A program made the position numbers and the translations under genes. A stretch of 64,000 bases of DNA from Pristionchus mayeri. Taxonomy: Eukaryota > Nematoda > Chromadorea > Rhabditida > Neodiplogasteridae. The DNA is taken from the NCBI GenBank assembly GCA_036245805.1, contig BTRK01000001.1, forward strand, positions 3,968,001-4,032,000. Direction: 5' to 3'. Below are positions 50,501-61,223 of the stretch, piece after piece. Within the stretch, counting starts at the first letter, position 1. Each line of letters opens with the position of its first letter. The notes under the pieces are model-generated. The model was not told where the DNA came from. It saw only the letters and a list, made by a program, of their open reading frames with translations, and did no database searches.

Positions 50501-53500
50501 ACGGTGGAGCGATTCACAACTATTGATGGTCGCCGTGAGTGAACTTTTATCGATTTTCTACTCGTAAATGTGTCTACCCTCTTCTCAAATATGTTGTACA
50601 AACATTCCTGAACGTATTGATCACTAATTCGCCTTTTTGTTTCAGAAAGCTCTTATTTCAAAAAATGTGATAGTGTAAACAGAATAATCACTAGGTGTGC
50701 GCCAGAGAATGGTAACTCGTGAACCGAGGGAGGCCAGTGAGTTTGTCTGCGTCTCGCACCATGAATGCTGCACATGTTGTTCATATCCTGAGTTGTAGTG
50801 AATGCGATGTAATTCCTCTGTAAAACGCGCCCACTTCTAATACGCCAACAGTAAAATTATTTTTCATGGAGTTACCACTGATTCAGAGCCAATAGTGCCC
50901 TCGCTCGACCTGCAGCCCCTCCGATCACAGCAGCAGATGCTGCAGCCACAGCAAGATGACGCGGTCTTCAGGCATCCTCCAGTGATCAGAAGACTAGATG
51001 ATTATGACTTCTCGTGGACGAGTAAGTGCAGGTTTTCTCGATCCTTCTAATAAGACCTACCTCAGCTGAGAATACCTGGTTTCGCAGACAACTCTAACAT
51101 TAAGTGCAATTGGAAAATTTATCGTCAAAATTGGCAAGTATGCACAATCACATGTATTATCGAAAAGCGCACACTCCATCACTATTCTACAGCAGCACCC
51201 CGCGGTATGCCATCTCCTCGAGGGATGCCCTCCCTTCCTCCTTCTCCCTGGTCGTCGTCATCTTCGTCTCAGACGACGTGGGGAGCGAGTAGAGATGACG
51301 CGCCTGCGAGAGCATTCGGAAGCCACACTTGGAGCAGCAAGGGAGGAGAGCCTGTGGGTTCAATTACTCTGCTCGAGCTCCTTTTAGCGTCCATATTTTT
51401 ATAGCAAGTACATCACGAAAGAACGCAGGTGACGGCCAACGCCTCGAAGTTTTTACTCCTCAGTGGGACATAAACGACCACATAAATGGGAATTTTGAAG
51501 TCATCAATTCAGATCAATCCGGTGCAGCCGGACAATCCCCTCGAACGTAATGATCTACTCGCATCATTCACACCAATCCCACCAACAGGCGAGCATGCCA
51601 ATATTATTTTATTTTACGTCCGATAACGACGAAGCAATGTTCAGATTAGTTAACAACTCTGAACAACAATCTGTGAAACATAACGAGGAAATTCCTGCAG
51701 TCAAATATTGTTTTATCCCAGACTCGAAAACGATGAGCTAATGTTCAAATTATGTAGATGACTATTGAGAGCTTGCATGTATGAAACGTAATACACAAAA
51801 CTTATTTTCCTCTGCCACGCAGATGAAATCCTAAACATGAACTATTTGTTCAGCTGCTCCTCTCGCCTTTCCCACGGTGAAATCGGTGCTGCCCTCCATG
51901 GAGGACCTCCTCCTTCGCCCATTCCGACTCGACCCTGCTCTGGAGAAAATGCTCAATCCTATCAAGGTTAGTTTCCGATTCAATTCTGAAGAACTTCTGT
52001 CAAATTGAAAAGAATAAGTTACATTTCACTAAATCTGTTTCAGCGTTGTCCATTTCTAATGGTGTTAATCTTCTGTTGGTCAGTCGAAAAAAAATCAATT
52101 GTTCTCAGATCGAGCCGATTCTCCGTTATCGTCGACACGCGGACGACTTCGTGAGGGTGGTAGAGCATCTGGCGAGGTGAGAATCGTCTGACTCTCTTCA
52201 TTTTCCATACTCTCTCGCTTTCTCTAAACTACGAGAGAATGAGGGAAATAAAGTGAGTCAGGCCATTTGCCATTTCTCCAAGCACGATTATCGCGATATA
52301 TAAACTAATGAAAAGTATGCAAAATAATGAAAAGGTTGAAAATGGAATGTCCTCGCAATAAATTACTCTCTTTATTCTGCAAGTACTATCACCAGTCCGG
52401 AAAGACCGTTCACAGAAGAGGGCCACAACATGGGAAACTACCACTGAAAATGTGAATTACAGGTCGCCATCGAAAATTGATTTGGGAACTGAGGGAGAAG
52501 AAAATGAAGGGTCAAGCAGGAGGGTCAAGAGAGAAGACGACTACTATGATCAGGCAAGATTATATATGAGGCCGGTTGCCGAAAAGTCAAACAGCGGCTG
52601 GCACACCAAAATTTCGAAAAATTGGGGAAAGGGGTTTTCGAGGGTGCTGATCATCGTGATCTACTTCATTTTGTACCAAACCGACCGGTGCAGCCGGGCT
52701 GTAAGCAGGTCGGAATTTGTTTTTCCTCAATAACTCAAAAACTACATGACCGATTTACTTGAAATTTGTGCAGGTGGTAAATCTGGTCATGCATATTTCG
52801 AAGAAATTTTAAGAACAAAAAATATTTTATGCAAATTAGGCAAAAATATATTTCTCGAATACAACGAAGAAGCGGAAGCTGAATTTGGGATAGACAGATG
52901 CGCCTTAACGAGAGGATCATTTTTCGAATGGTATATGTGAGATTTCTGATTATCGTGTTTTTGTTATGACGTATTTACTGCATGATTTTTCAGCCGAAAT
53001 CGTGAGAATCGATGAATTGAAATGAGTTTCATTTCAGAAAAGGTGAGAACAAAGGGATCATTTGATCTTTTGGCACGTTTGTCCCAGTAATCAACGTCAT
53101 TCTATCGCATTTTACGTGAAACATATTTCAATTCCTCGATTCTGACGATTTCGGCTGAAAAATCACGCATAAAATGCGCCATAACAAAAATACGATAATC
53201 AGAAACCTCACACATGCCATTCGAAAAATGATCCTCTCGTTAAGGCGCATCTGTCTATCCCAAATTCAGCTTCCGCTTCTTCGTTGTATTCGAAAAATAT
53301 ATTTTTGCCTAATTTGCATAAAACATTTTTTGTTCTTAAAATTTCTTCCAAATAGGCATGACCAGATTTACCACCTGCACAAATTTCAAGTAAATCGATC
53401 ATGTAGTTTTTGAGTTATTGAGGAATAACAAGATCCGACATGCTTGCAGCCCGGCTGCACCGGTCGGATTGGTGTAAAATGAAACATACCATGATGATCA

Positions 53501-54494
53501 GCACCCTCGAAAACCCCTTTCCCCAATTTTTCGAAATTTTGGTGTGCCAGCGTCCACACAATGTTTGCCGACTCTTCGGAAACCGGCCTCATATAATCTA
53601 TATATAATATATTATTTATTTTTCCACAGAACGCTCTTCTTCATTGAGTTGGATTCATTTCCAGTACTTTTCAAGGACTACTGAAACATATTAAAATTTC
53701 TACACGACCAGAATGATTTTTTTCTGGTATAGGAAAGGCTTCAAAAGAAAAGAGTCTCTTCGTTCGTTTGGCACACGCATCTTTCAAATCCATCCCTAGA
53801 TGGACAGAATGAGTACACGATACCGAATTAATTATGCTTTGTTAATTGATTATTTGATTATTTCAGGCTGACGCTGAGGACAACGCTCGTTCCTCTCTTC
53901 CAAAGGGAGGTCAACGGTCGAGAGGAGGAGGGAAGGGAACGACAGCCAATGACTACTATGATGAGGTGAGATGGGAGGATAGGAGATGGGGTAGGGTTAC
54001 TGGAATGGATTATACTCACGCCGGATTGGATCTTTAAAAAATTTGAAACGACATTGCGAGCAATTGTTGATTAAATGCCTCATGCTTCAGTCGAAAAGTT
54101 TGAGTTTGAAAAAATCGGATTATGTTGTGAAATATGCTTCACCAATAATGCAACCAGAAGAGACACTCCAGTTTTATCCTAGCCTAATTGAGGAATAAAA
54201 ATATGGCATGAGGTACTAGTTTATGTGGTAAAATGGGGTAGTATTGTAACATTGCTGTGATTGTTTTCATTCATAAATATTCATAAGTGGGTTCAACGAA
54301 AGAGAATCACTCGTATTCACATTCTCTCTCTCCCCCTGTGGATCCATGAAAGAATGTTTCTGGAATTCTTCCGACGTAACCGCAGTGCAAACTCCATATT
54401 TTTCCAGGTGGACACTGCAAGGGAGAATCGTCATCGAAATTCGCGTCCCGGTCGTCCGAAAATGCAGAGAAACTGTTTCGAATTACTGGGATGA
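44531..54494 (+). CDS. Gene B: secreted nematode protein of unknown function (about 553 aa)
   Basis: Not recognised. The ATG at 44531 directly follows TTCCAG and encodes a signal peptide (MIDRLIFILVFVSLLSQPVKG). Sixteen exons keep frame and end at a TGA: 44531-44597, 44681-44781, 46995-47108, 48474-48565, 48743-48796, 49045-49139, 49382-49484, 50329-50534, 50887-51021, 51193-51353, 51513-51588, 51854-51966, 52109-52176, 52463-52553, 53867-53965 and 54408-54494. Order of features: a Cys-containing N-terminal region (CNGNSRLCAFIACQ, NLNLAAQVLADKKLR, CMDSGIDSSRCGTF), Pro/Ser linkers, a basic segment (RVERPRFVVRRVV), a Gln-rich stretch, SPWSSSSSSQTTW, LDPALEKMLNPIKIEP, a possible convertase site RRVKRE, and a Gly/Arg/Asn-rich tail. 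Two donors are GC rather than GT (51589 and 52554). Introns 2 and 14 contain foldbacks. Exon borders match gene A exactly. The last two exons are the least certain. Confidence 0.8.
45478..46880. repeat. Foldback element, 1.4 kb, in gene B intron 2
   Basis: Halves pair through GGGCGGACAAAACCCCAACG / GTTGGGCTTTTGTCCGCC, CCTGATTAGATCCGC / GCGGATCTAATCAGG and CTTTTTATTCCTTTATGTTG / CAACATAAAGGAATAAAAAG. The right half carries an extra nested palindrome. The ends are related to those of 58140-60460. Confidence 0.9.
46481..46724. repeat. Nested palindrome inserted in the right half of 45478-46880
   Basis: The left half runs uninterrupted through GGTGATGTGGAG and the GCACTT block. The right half is interrupted there by about 240 bp, within which AATCAAGGTTTGATAAACAT pairs with ATGTTTATCAAACCTTGATT. 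Confidence 0.8.
48586..48653. repeat. GACTCTCTTCATT-type hairpin, diverged
   Basis: CTTTCCTCATTCTCATCA and GTGCATAGAATGAAGAG flank GAGCGACCGGT. It lies in gene B intron 4. Confidence 0.5.
52187..52262. repeat. GACTCTCTTCATT-type hairpin in gene B intron 13
   Basis: CTGACTCTCTTCATTTTCC and GGGAAATAAAGTGAGTCAGG flank TACTCTCTCGC and CGAGAGAATGA. Gene A has a member at the same intron position. Confidence 0.75.
52563..53600. repeat. Foldback element, GAGGCCGGT family, in gene B intron 14
   Basis: ATATGAGGCCGGTTGCCGAA pairs with TTCGGAAACCGGCCTCATAT, and GAGGGTGCTGATCATCGTG with CATGATGATCAGCACCCTC. Centre near 53080. The subterminal parts match the elements at 7733-8746 and 14723-15736; the inner parts differ. 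Confidence 0.9.
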
Positions 54495-55210
54495 ATCGAG
54501 AATTTTCCGAAATGACGAAGCCCTATTTCATGCAAATTAGAAAATTGAGTTCGAAAATCGATACCACGGTTTGCTCACTCCTCAGACATACTTCATCGGT
54601 GGAGTGGAGAGTTAATGAAGAATCCGGACATCGTTTTTCGAATTCTAATAGAGATAATCTATTCCTCATTTTCTAGATTCGCTTTACTATGTGATTTGCC
54701 CCCTATTTTGCTGGTTCTAAACTACATTCCGTTGTTCGATTTCCTCTTTCTCAATCTCAATCTGTCAGCTTGATCATAATGTTCCGGTGCGGGTATCCGA
54801 TAAGCAAGTGCATAAATACATTTGTATTTAAATTTTTTGGAGAGATATCCAATTGACTACAGTTGGCTAACTGTAGGAATTAGGTTGTTCCTGAGATTTC
54901 ACATAGTGGGTAGTTGAACTGTATGTCGATTACTATTACTGGTGACGCATCAGTGATGCAAGATTAAAAAGGAATTATTCTCATAGTCATAAAAAATCGT
55001 AGGTAAGGGAACATCGATAAACATAAATTTGAAGTGAAATTTTCAAAGCTCAAAATGAATTAATATTTGAGATTGAAAGAGAAAGAGTAATAGAGAAGGA
55101 GATACAGAGGGAGAAAACTGAAGCATCGCTATATTTGATCTCTCAATGTATTCTGAGACTGCACACAGCAATGAATTTCCAAGCCCCGGATTTATTCATA
55201 TTTATTATGC

Positions 55211-55357
55211 TTAAAGGGAGCTGGCCAGTTTAGGCGTGTTGAGCTCAGAAAGCGCAGTTTTGCGTTATGATTAAACAGAAAAAAAAGAAAATTCATTGTT
55301 TAATTTTGAACCTACTAGAAGCAAACAAAGTCAGAAATCCGGAGCCGTAAAGTGGTG
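55211..55357 (+). repeat. 147 bp direct repeat, copy 1
   Basis: Begins TTAAAGGGAGCTGGCCAGTT and ends GGAGCCGTAAAGTGGTG. It is nearly identical to 56882-57028. Confidence 0.95.
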
Positions 55358-56881
55358 TGGCGAAAAATCGCTTGCTCATTTCAATTAAATTAAATTAAAT
55401 TATTTATTCCGTTCATGTGGGAAAATTCAAGATATCATTGTGAAATGGTGTCGAAAAACGGAGGTCCGTCGATGTAGTCGAATCGGGTTTGCTTGCAGCA
55501 AGGGTATAGAATTGGAGGGGTGGGATCTCATTGATGCAGCCAATTATGGATAACGGATTTGGGAAAGGATAGAGGGGGGCTGTGAGGAGATGAGAGAACG
55601 GAAGGAATTATTTGGGAGAACAACAATATCTGTGGAAAGAGAATTCCAAAAGGAAATGGATCTAGATACGAGATCATTTCCTGTTTCATCCTGTAGGACA
55701 TTCCATAACTGATATTACGGAAACGGTATCCCCGTTTGTAAACAATAATCAAAAATATAATTACTTCCCGTTATTGTAGTACCGATCGACAAAGTCATTT
55801 GATAGAAGGATGTCACTGGAAGTTAAGCAACCTTTTCAAGCATATTTCATTCATTCAAGAGATTTTAGTGTAAAACACAAATTTAGAGTTGCCAGGAGCT
55901 TTCGTGCAGCAGGAAGAAGGTAAAGGTCTATCGATTTGTAATAATAGCAATGCTGCTCCTTCACGCCAGCCTGCTATTACTTCGATGCTCGATTCCACGT
56001 GTTGGGTAGATCTCTACCCGGTTTCCTCCCACGAATCAACTCTTCCACCTGCAATCATTCAACACATATCGTAACGAGAATAATAGATAAATCTCTGTCT
56101 CTCATATAAGTGCAGCGTACATAACAAAGTTAACATTGTATTCTTTACGATTCTCGTATTTTACTTATGAAAATAATCGAATACCATACCCACGCCTCTC
56201 TTAGGATATTGACCCTCTCAATGTGGATAACCCCTAGTACCTCGAGTGCATATCTCTACAATCTACCAGCTATCGACACTCCGCAACGTAGAGAATGTGC
56301 GAAAAAACTGAATTTAAAATAAAAATGTAAATTGTACAAATTTCGAGTTGCAAGGAATGCTCATGCATCACAGAGAAGGTATACGGAAATGATTACATCG
56401 CGTTGTAATAACAGCGATGCTACAATTGACACAAAAATATTGAAATACCGCCCATGGGCAACAAGTGCTTAATTCAAATGAATACTCGCCGTATCCGTTC
56501 TTTATCTGTAAAGTAAATTAGTTATTTAACTTCCATTGAAACCCATAAGTGTTCATGTCTACCGAACTCTAACCGATTTCTCATATTTTTAGTCCCGCTA
56601 GCTTCGCGCTGTACAGATACGACAACTGCCGATCACATTATTTGGTCACATTTAACGAGACTCTTCTCGAGATAAAACAAAAAAATGCTTGAATCAATGT
56701 CCGCTGAATCGGAGGAATCGAACGATTGTTTTTCCGAACACGAAAAAATGAAAAAAAAACCAAGCACTGTCAAGTTTCGTACAACTATCTAAAATCGTCA
56801 TTTCAACCATTGCCAATTGATCCCAGGAAATCTAGGCGAACTAAATTTTAAAAAAAAGCTAGCCGTAGGTGAATCGGGGCT

Positions 56882-57028
56882 TTAAAGGGAGCTGGCCAGT
56901 TTAGGCATGTTGAGCTCAGAAAGCGCAGTTTTGCGTTATGATTAAACAGAAAAAAAAGAAAATTCATTGTTTAATTTTGAACCTACTAGAAGCAAACAAA
57001 GTCAGAAATCCGGAGCCGTAAAGTGGTG
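56882..57028 (+). repeat. 147 bp direct repeat, copy 2
   Basis: Same length and ends as 55211-55357; the clearest difference is GGCGTG/GGCATG. The 1.5 kb between the copies has no coding evidence. Confidence 0.95.
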
Positions 57029-57272
57029 AACGCGAGGGATCGCCCGGAGCACACTCGCTGCACGCTCGGTTCACCACTGTTCTACCGTAGCTCACGAATA
57101 TTGATTTTTATTTAATTTTAATTATTTGCTGCGTATTTTCTGCATTCATAATGTCGATCTGAACTAAAGATGTACATGATTATCATATTCCCCCCTGATA
57201 ACACAGTTTCTGGCGTACAGCGTTAGCTATCGTTTAGAAATTCGTCGATAACCTTAAGTGGTGGATTCCGGA

Positions 57273-60200
57273 ATGAAGCGAAAGCGAACGTGTTACCTCT
57301 GTTCATTGGTCGATGATACACTACGAAAGTTTCCTGCAAACTCTCGAGAAGCAGAACAGAAACGGTGGATTGAGCGTCTTGGGTTGAGTGAGGAGGAGAG
57401 CAAGGAAAAGCTAGCAGACTACCGGAAGAAGATAGACCAGGGGGCAGGCATACGATGGTGCTCAGAGCACTCTGATTCTCCAATTGGCCTGCCAAAGGAT
57501 GTGAGTCTATCCACACTTTATCATCACTTCCCTACGCTACTACATTGCACTAACGAGCTTTACCAACGAACTGTAATGATTAATGGACGTTGGAAGTAGT
57601 TATACTAATTAAACAACCAGCACCAGCATCGTAATTAAACATCGTCGTCCTAATCCGTCGCCCTCCCTCCGAACATGCGCGCTAAGGCAGTTTGAGCGAC
57701 TACAGCAGCGATACCGTAACCCTACCGTGTCTTCTACGCCCGCTGTATCCGACTCTGAGATGGATGTGGACGAGGTTAGCATGAAACAGTTTATACGATT
57801 CAATCAGCCGGAAATAATGATACTGTAAACAGTATTTGTCCATAGTATTCGAACTATCTTAGCGAATGTAAAAAAAGTTTATACACACATCACACAATGA
57901 CGATACAATCAACTTTGGGGAAACATGTGAAACACAAGTACTGAATAGTCTTCATCTTTGGTTCATTTTTGTTACGACAGAAATGTAATATAATCGAAAT
58001 ACCTTAGGTGCGAAAAGCAGATAATTTGCCAAGTTGACAATTTCTTTGGAAAGATCGAGATAATCGAATTCTACAAATATTCATTACCGTGGTTGATATT
58101 TTGATGCTGTTTTCAGTATCGTTTCCTTCAAATTATATCATGATTAGCTCAACCCATCGAACAAAGCTGCATCAAGAACAACCAAAGTGATCTTCCAGCT
58201 GGAATCATGGACCAGGTTGTGATTTTCTATTTGACCAAACAATGAAATATAAATCTGCCAAGCGTGAAATTTTTTTAGAAAAAATCCTATGTGCCCTTCA
58301 TAGGTGTCCACGAATGGTGGCGAGGGAGGGGGGTGCTGCGCATAGACGCACCGTGCGTCTGTGCGCAAGCATGAATAGGAGGTCATGTAAAAATCGATGG
58401 TAGGTCATGGTAGGTCAAGAATAAGTAACGTACCCAATCGATAGTGCAGTAACAGTAGATACCGTATATCACTACCGTAACCCTCGATTACCGCAAACTA
58501 ACTTTATTTTTAAAAAGTCCTGGTACCGAGCGCAACCGTTTCTACAGTACCCAAGCAACTACCGTAACCCAGTTCCTTGGGTCAAACATTTTTTCTAAAC
58601 ATTTCAAACAGTTTTCTAAAAATCTAAAATTGATTATAAAATGATTATACAATAATGACATATACGGTAGGGTACTTTTAAATTATTTTAAAATCGATTT
58701 TGGATTTTTAGAAAAATGTTTGACCCAACGAACTGGGTCTGACCCAAGGAACTGGGTTACTGTAGTTACTTGGGTACTGTAGAATCGATTGCGCACGGTA
58801 CCAGGGCTTTAAAAAAATAAAGTTAGTTCGCGATAATAGCGGGTCACGGTAGTGATATACGGTATCGATAGTTACTGTACTATCGATTGGGTACGCTTGA
58901 CCTACCAATGACCTACCATCGATTTTTACCATGATCCCCTATTCATGCTTGCGCATAGACGCACGGTGCGTCTATGCGCAGCACCCCCCTGCCGCCGGCG
59001 GCGTGGACACGTGCCCTTTGTTAATTCTAACTCGTGGTTTATATATTAGTCATGTGCGTTTATCGATTACAAACCGCAATTCATAAATTTCGTGATTTTA
59101 GAATTCGGTTTTGATTGATCAAATCTTATTCTCAAAATTGGGGAAACTAATTGATCCCTGTCATGGCAGGGGGTTACTTAAGCCCAACTGATTTCCAATT
59201 GCTGAATGTTCGACGTAACTACTTGGAAGTTGTTTCATTGTTACCAGTATGCGCTCCTCTATATTACACTGATTAGATCCTGTCACTAGGCGATGATGAG
59301 TTTCGCTTCCCACTATAGTGCGTAATTCGAGTAATTGTCTCTTCATTTTGCACTCTCTCGCTCGGTTGAATGGTGAGAGCATAGGCGGGAGTTGAAGCTG
59401 GAAATCGAAACCCGGGGGTGTTTAGGGTCAAAAAAAGGGGGGGGGGTGATCGTAAATGATCGTTTTTGTGATAAAATTTTCCAAAACCGGGGGTGTCCAA
59501 TCCGAAACCCGGGGGTGTTTCACAGCTGGCTTCGATGGTGCCCACCTATGGGTGAGAGAGTATGAGGAATCAAGAAATGATTAACCGAATTACATACTTT
59601 ACTTCCCACGCATGTAAGTGTACTGGGTAAAGGTTCCATTCTGACAATTGATGGGAAAGACATTGTTTGATTAACGCTAACAACCATATCCAATCAATAC
59701 TACTTCACACAAGGACCTACTGTAACTCAGTTTCTCGGGTCAGGTTCAGCTCTTTGGATCATATGTTTGAACAAAAATCCTTGCGCAAAGTACTATCGAT
59801 TGGATATGGTTGATAGCGTTAATCAAACAATGTCTTTCCCATCAATTGTCAATCTTTACCCAGTACCCTTACATGTGTGGGAAATAAAGTATAAAATTCG
59901 GTTAACCATCTCTTGATTCCTCATACTCTATCACCATTCAACCGATCTAGTGGGAAGCGAAACTCATCACCACCTGGTGACAAGATCTAATCAGTGTGAT
60001 AAAGAGGAGCACATACTGGTAGCAATGAAACATTTTCCAAGTAGCTACGTCGAACATTCAGCAATTGGAAATCCGTTGGGCTTATGTCACCCCCTCTTAT
60101 TGCCTACCAATCGACTAGGCGAAGAATTCAAACAGTGCAGCCATGAAAGGAATAGATTAGTTTCCCCAATTTTGAGAATAAGTTTTGATCTATCAAAGCT

Positions 60201-61174
60201 GAATTCTAAAATCACACAATTGATTAATTGCGTTTTCATATCGATAAATCGCACATGACTAATATATAAACCACGAGTTAGAATTAACAAAGGGCACATA
60301 GGATTTTTTCTAAAAAAATTTCACGCTTGGCAGATTTATATTTCATTGTTTGGTCAAATAGAAAATCACAACCTGGTCCATGATTCCAGCTGGAAGATCA
60401 CTTTGGTTGTTCTTGATGCAGCTTTGTTCGATGGGTTGAGCCAATCATGATATAATTTGAAGGAAACGATACTGAAAAAAAGCATCAAAATATCAACCAC
60501 GGTAATGAATATTTGTAGAATTCGATTCTCTAAATCTTTCCAAAGAAATTGTCAACTTGACAAATTATCTACTTTTCGCCGTTAAGGTAGTTCAACTAAA
60601 CAAATAACGAAACAAAATTAAATAACAGGCCGGCCTTGTCACTCCTCCTCCAATTCTTTCGCCGGCTCGTCCGTCTTCCCCTCTTCGTGTCGAGTCGCTT
60701 GACCTGAATGGGTATCACAATGACGAGATGTATTATGGCGATATGGCAACACATAGGCAACAAAACTTGAGAGAAGTCATCGCGAGACAATAATCGTTTC
60801 AATCATATTGCACCAGTCATGCGAACGAGATAGAATACACAAACTGAAGAGTGATTTCCCGTACGCTAATAAAATGTAAAATTTAGATTCTGGTCGAGGG
60901 TGTACGCGTGCGCGAGCAACTGGAAGATACGAGAGTGGAGCGCCGACTCGGAGTACCCTCAGACCTCGTTTTTGACGGGATCTGCTCGTGGTACGAGAAA
61001 AGAAACGAGCAAGAGGAGGAAATCGAGGGAGAGAAAGGTGATGAATGGAGTACGATGAATACGAGGAGGGAGAAGAGGATGGAAATGAAAGTGATGGAGG
61101 GGAAGAAGAGGAGGGTGACTACGGGGAGCGAGAAACCGATAATGACACGGATTGAGCCGATAAAGAACGATTAA
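57273..61174 (+). CDS. THAP-like C2CH zinc-finger protein, three exons
   Basis: THAP domains bind DNA through a C2CH zinc site. Exons 57273-57500, 57691-57774 and 60887-61174 are all phase 0 and give 199 residues. Exon 1 encodes KRKRTCYLC (first Cys pair), LRKFPANS, RWIERLGLSEEE and RWCSEH (Cys and His), spaced as in THAP domains. Exon 2 is short with an acidic end (SDSEMDVDE). Exon 3 begins ILVEGVRVREQLEDTRVERR and becomes rich in Glu/Lys/Arg. An AATAAA at 61218 lies 44 nt after the stop. A second frame in exon 3 (61045-61155) encodes a strongly acidic peptide ending DNDTD, so a frameshift or alternative frame is possible at the C-terminus. The second intron contains a 2.3 kb foldback. THAP proteins include transcription factors and relics of P-type transposases; nothing here separates the two. 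Confidence 0.7.
58299..59010. mobile_element. 712 bp nested foldback transposon with 8 bp target-site duplication
   Basis: GTGCCCTT is present at 58291-58298 and again at 59011-59018. The partner half of the host foldback has it once (AAGGGCAC near 60292). The element is itself an inverted repeat (GTGTCCACG / CGTGGACAC ends; GCGCATAGACGCAC / GTGCGTCTATGCGC inside) and carries the same CTACCGTAAC and GACCCAAGGAACTGG blocks as the palindrome centre at 11169-12300. An 8 bp duplication is typical of hAT elements, but no transposase is present. Confidence 0.85.
59399..59530. repeat. G-rich CCCGGGGGTGT cluster in the foldback loop
   Basis: Three copies of (C)CCGGGGGTGT and a run of ten G lie in the unpaired loop region of the 58140-60460 foldback. 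Confidence 0.8.
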
Positions 61175-61217
61175 TTGACCGTTTACGTTTTCACAGTTGT
61201 ACTACGATTGTTATTGT

Positions 61218-61223
61218 AATAAA
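61218..61223 (+). terminator. Polyadenylation signal AATAAA of the THAP-like gene
   Basis: Canonical hexamer 44 nt after the stop at 61174. Confidence 0.7.

Larger units (their letters stand above)
54495..57272. other. Intergenic, no gene found
   Basis: Between gene B and the THAP-like gene. It holds two 147 bp direct repeats and, between them, a diverged tandem duplication: TTTAGAGTTGCCAGGA near 55882 and TTTCGAGTTGCAAGGA near 56340, each followed by similar AGAAGGT and AATAACAGCGATGCT-type sequence. Short open frames here are not supported. Confidence 0.6.
58140..60460. repeat. Foldback element, 2.3 kb, in the THAP-like gene intron
   Basis: ATCATGATTAGCTCAACCCA pairs with TGGGTTGAGCCAATCATGAT. 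Pairing continues through TTTGACCAAACAATGAAATA / TATTTCATTGTTTGGTCAAA and TTCTCAAAATTGGGGAAACT / AGTTTCCCCAATTTTGAGAA. The left half is longer by about 720 bp because of a nested element. The subterminal segments at about 59168-59320 and 59950-60110 resemble the ends of 45478-46880. Confidence 0.9.
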
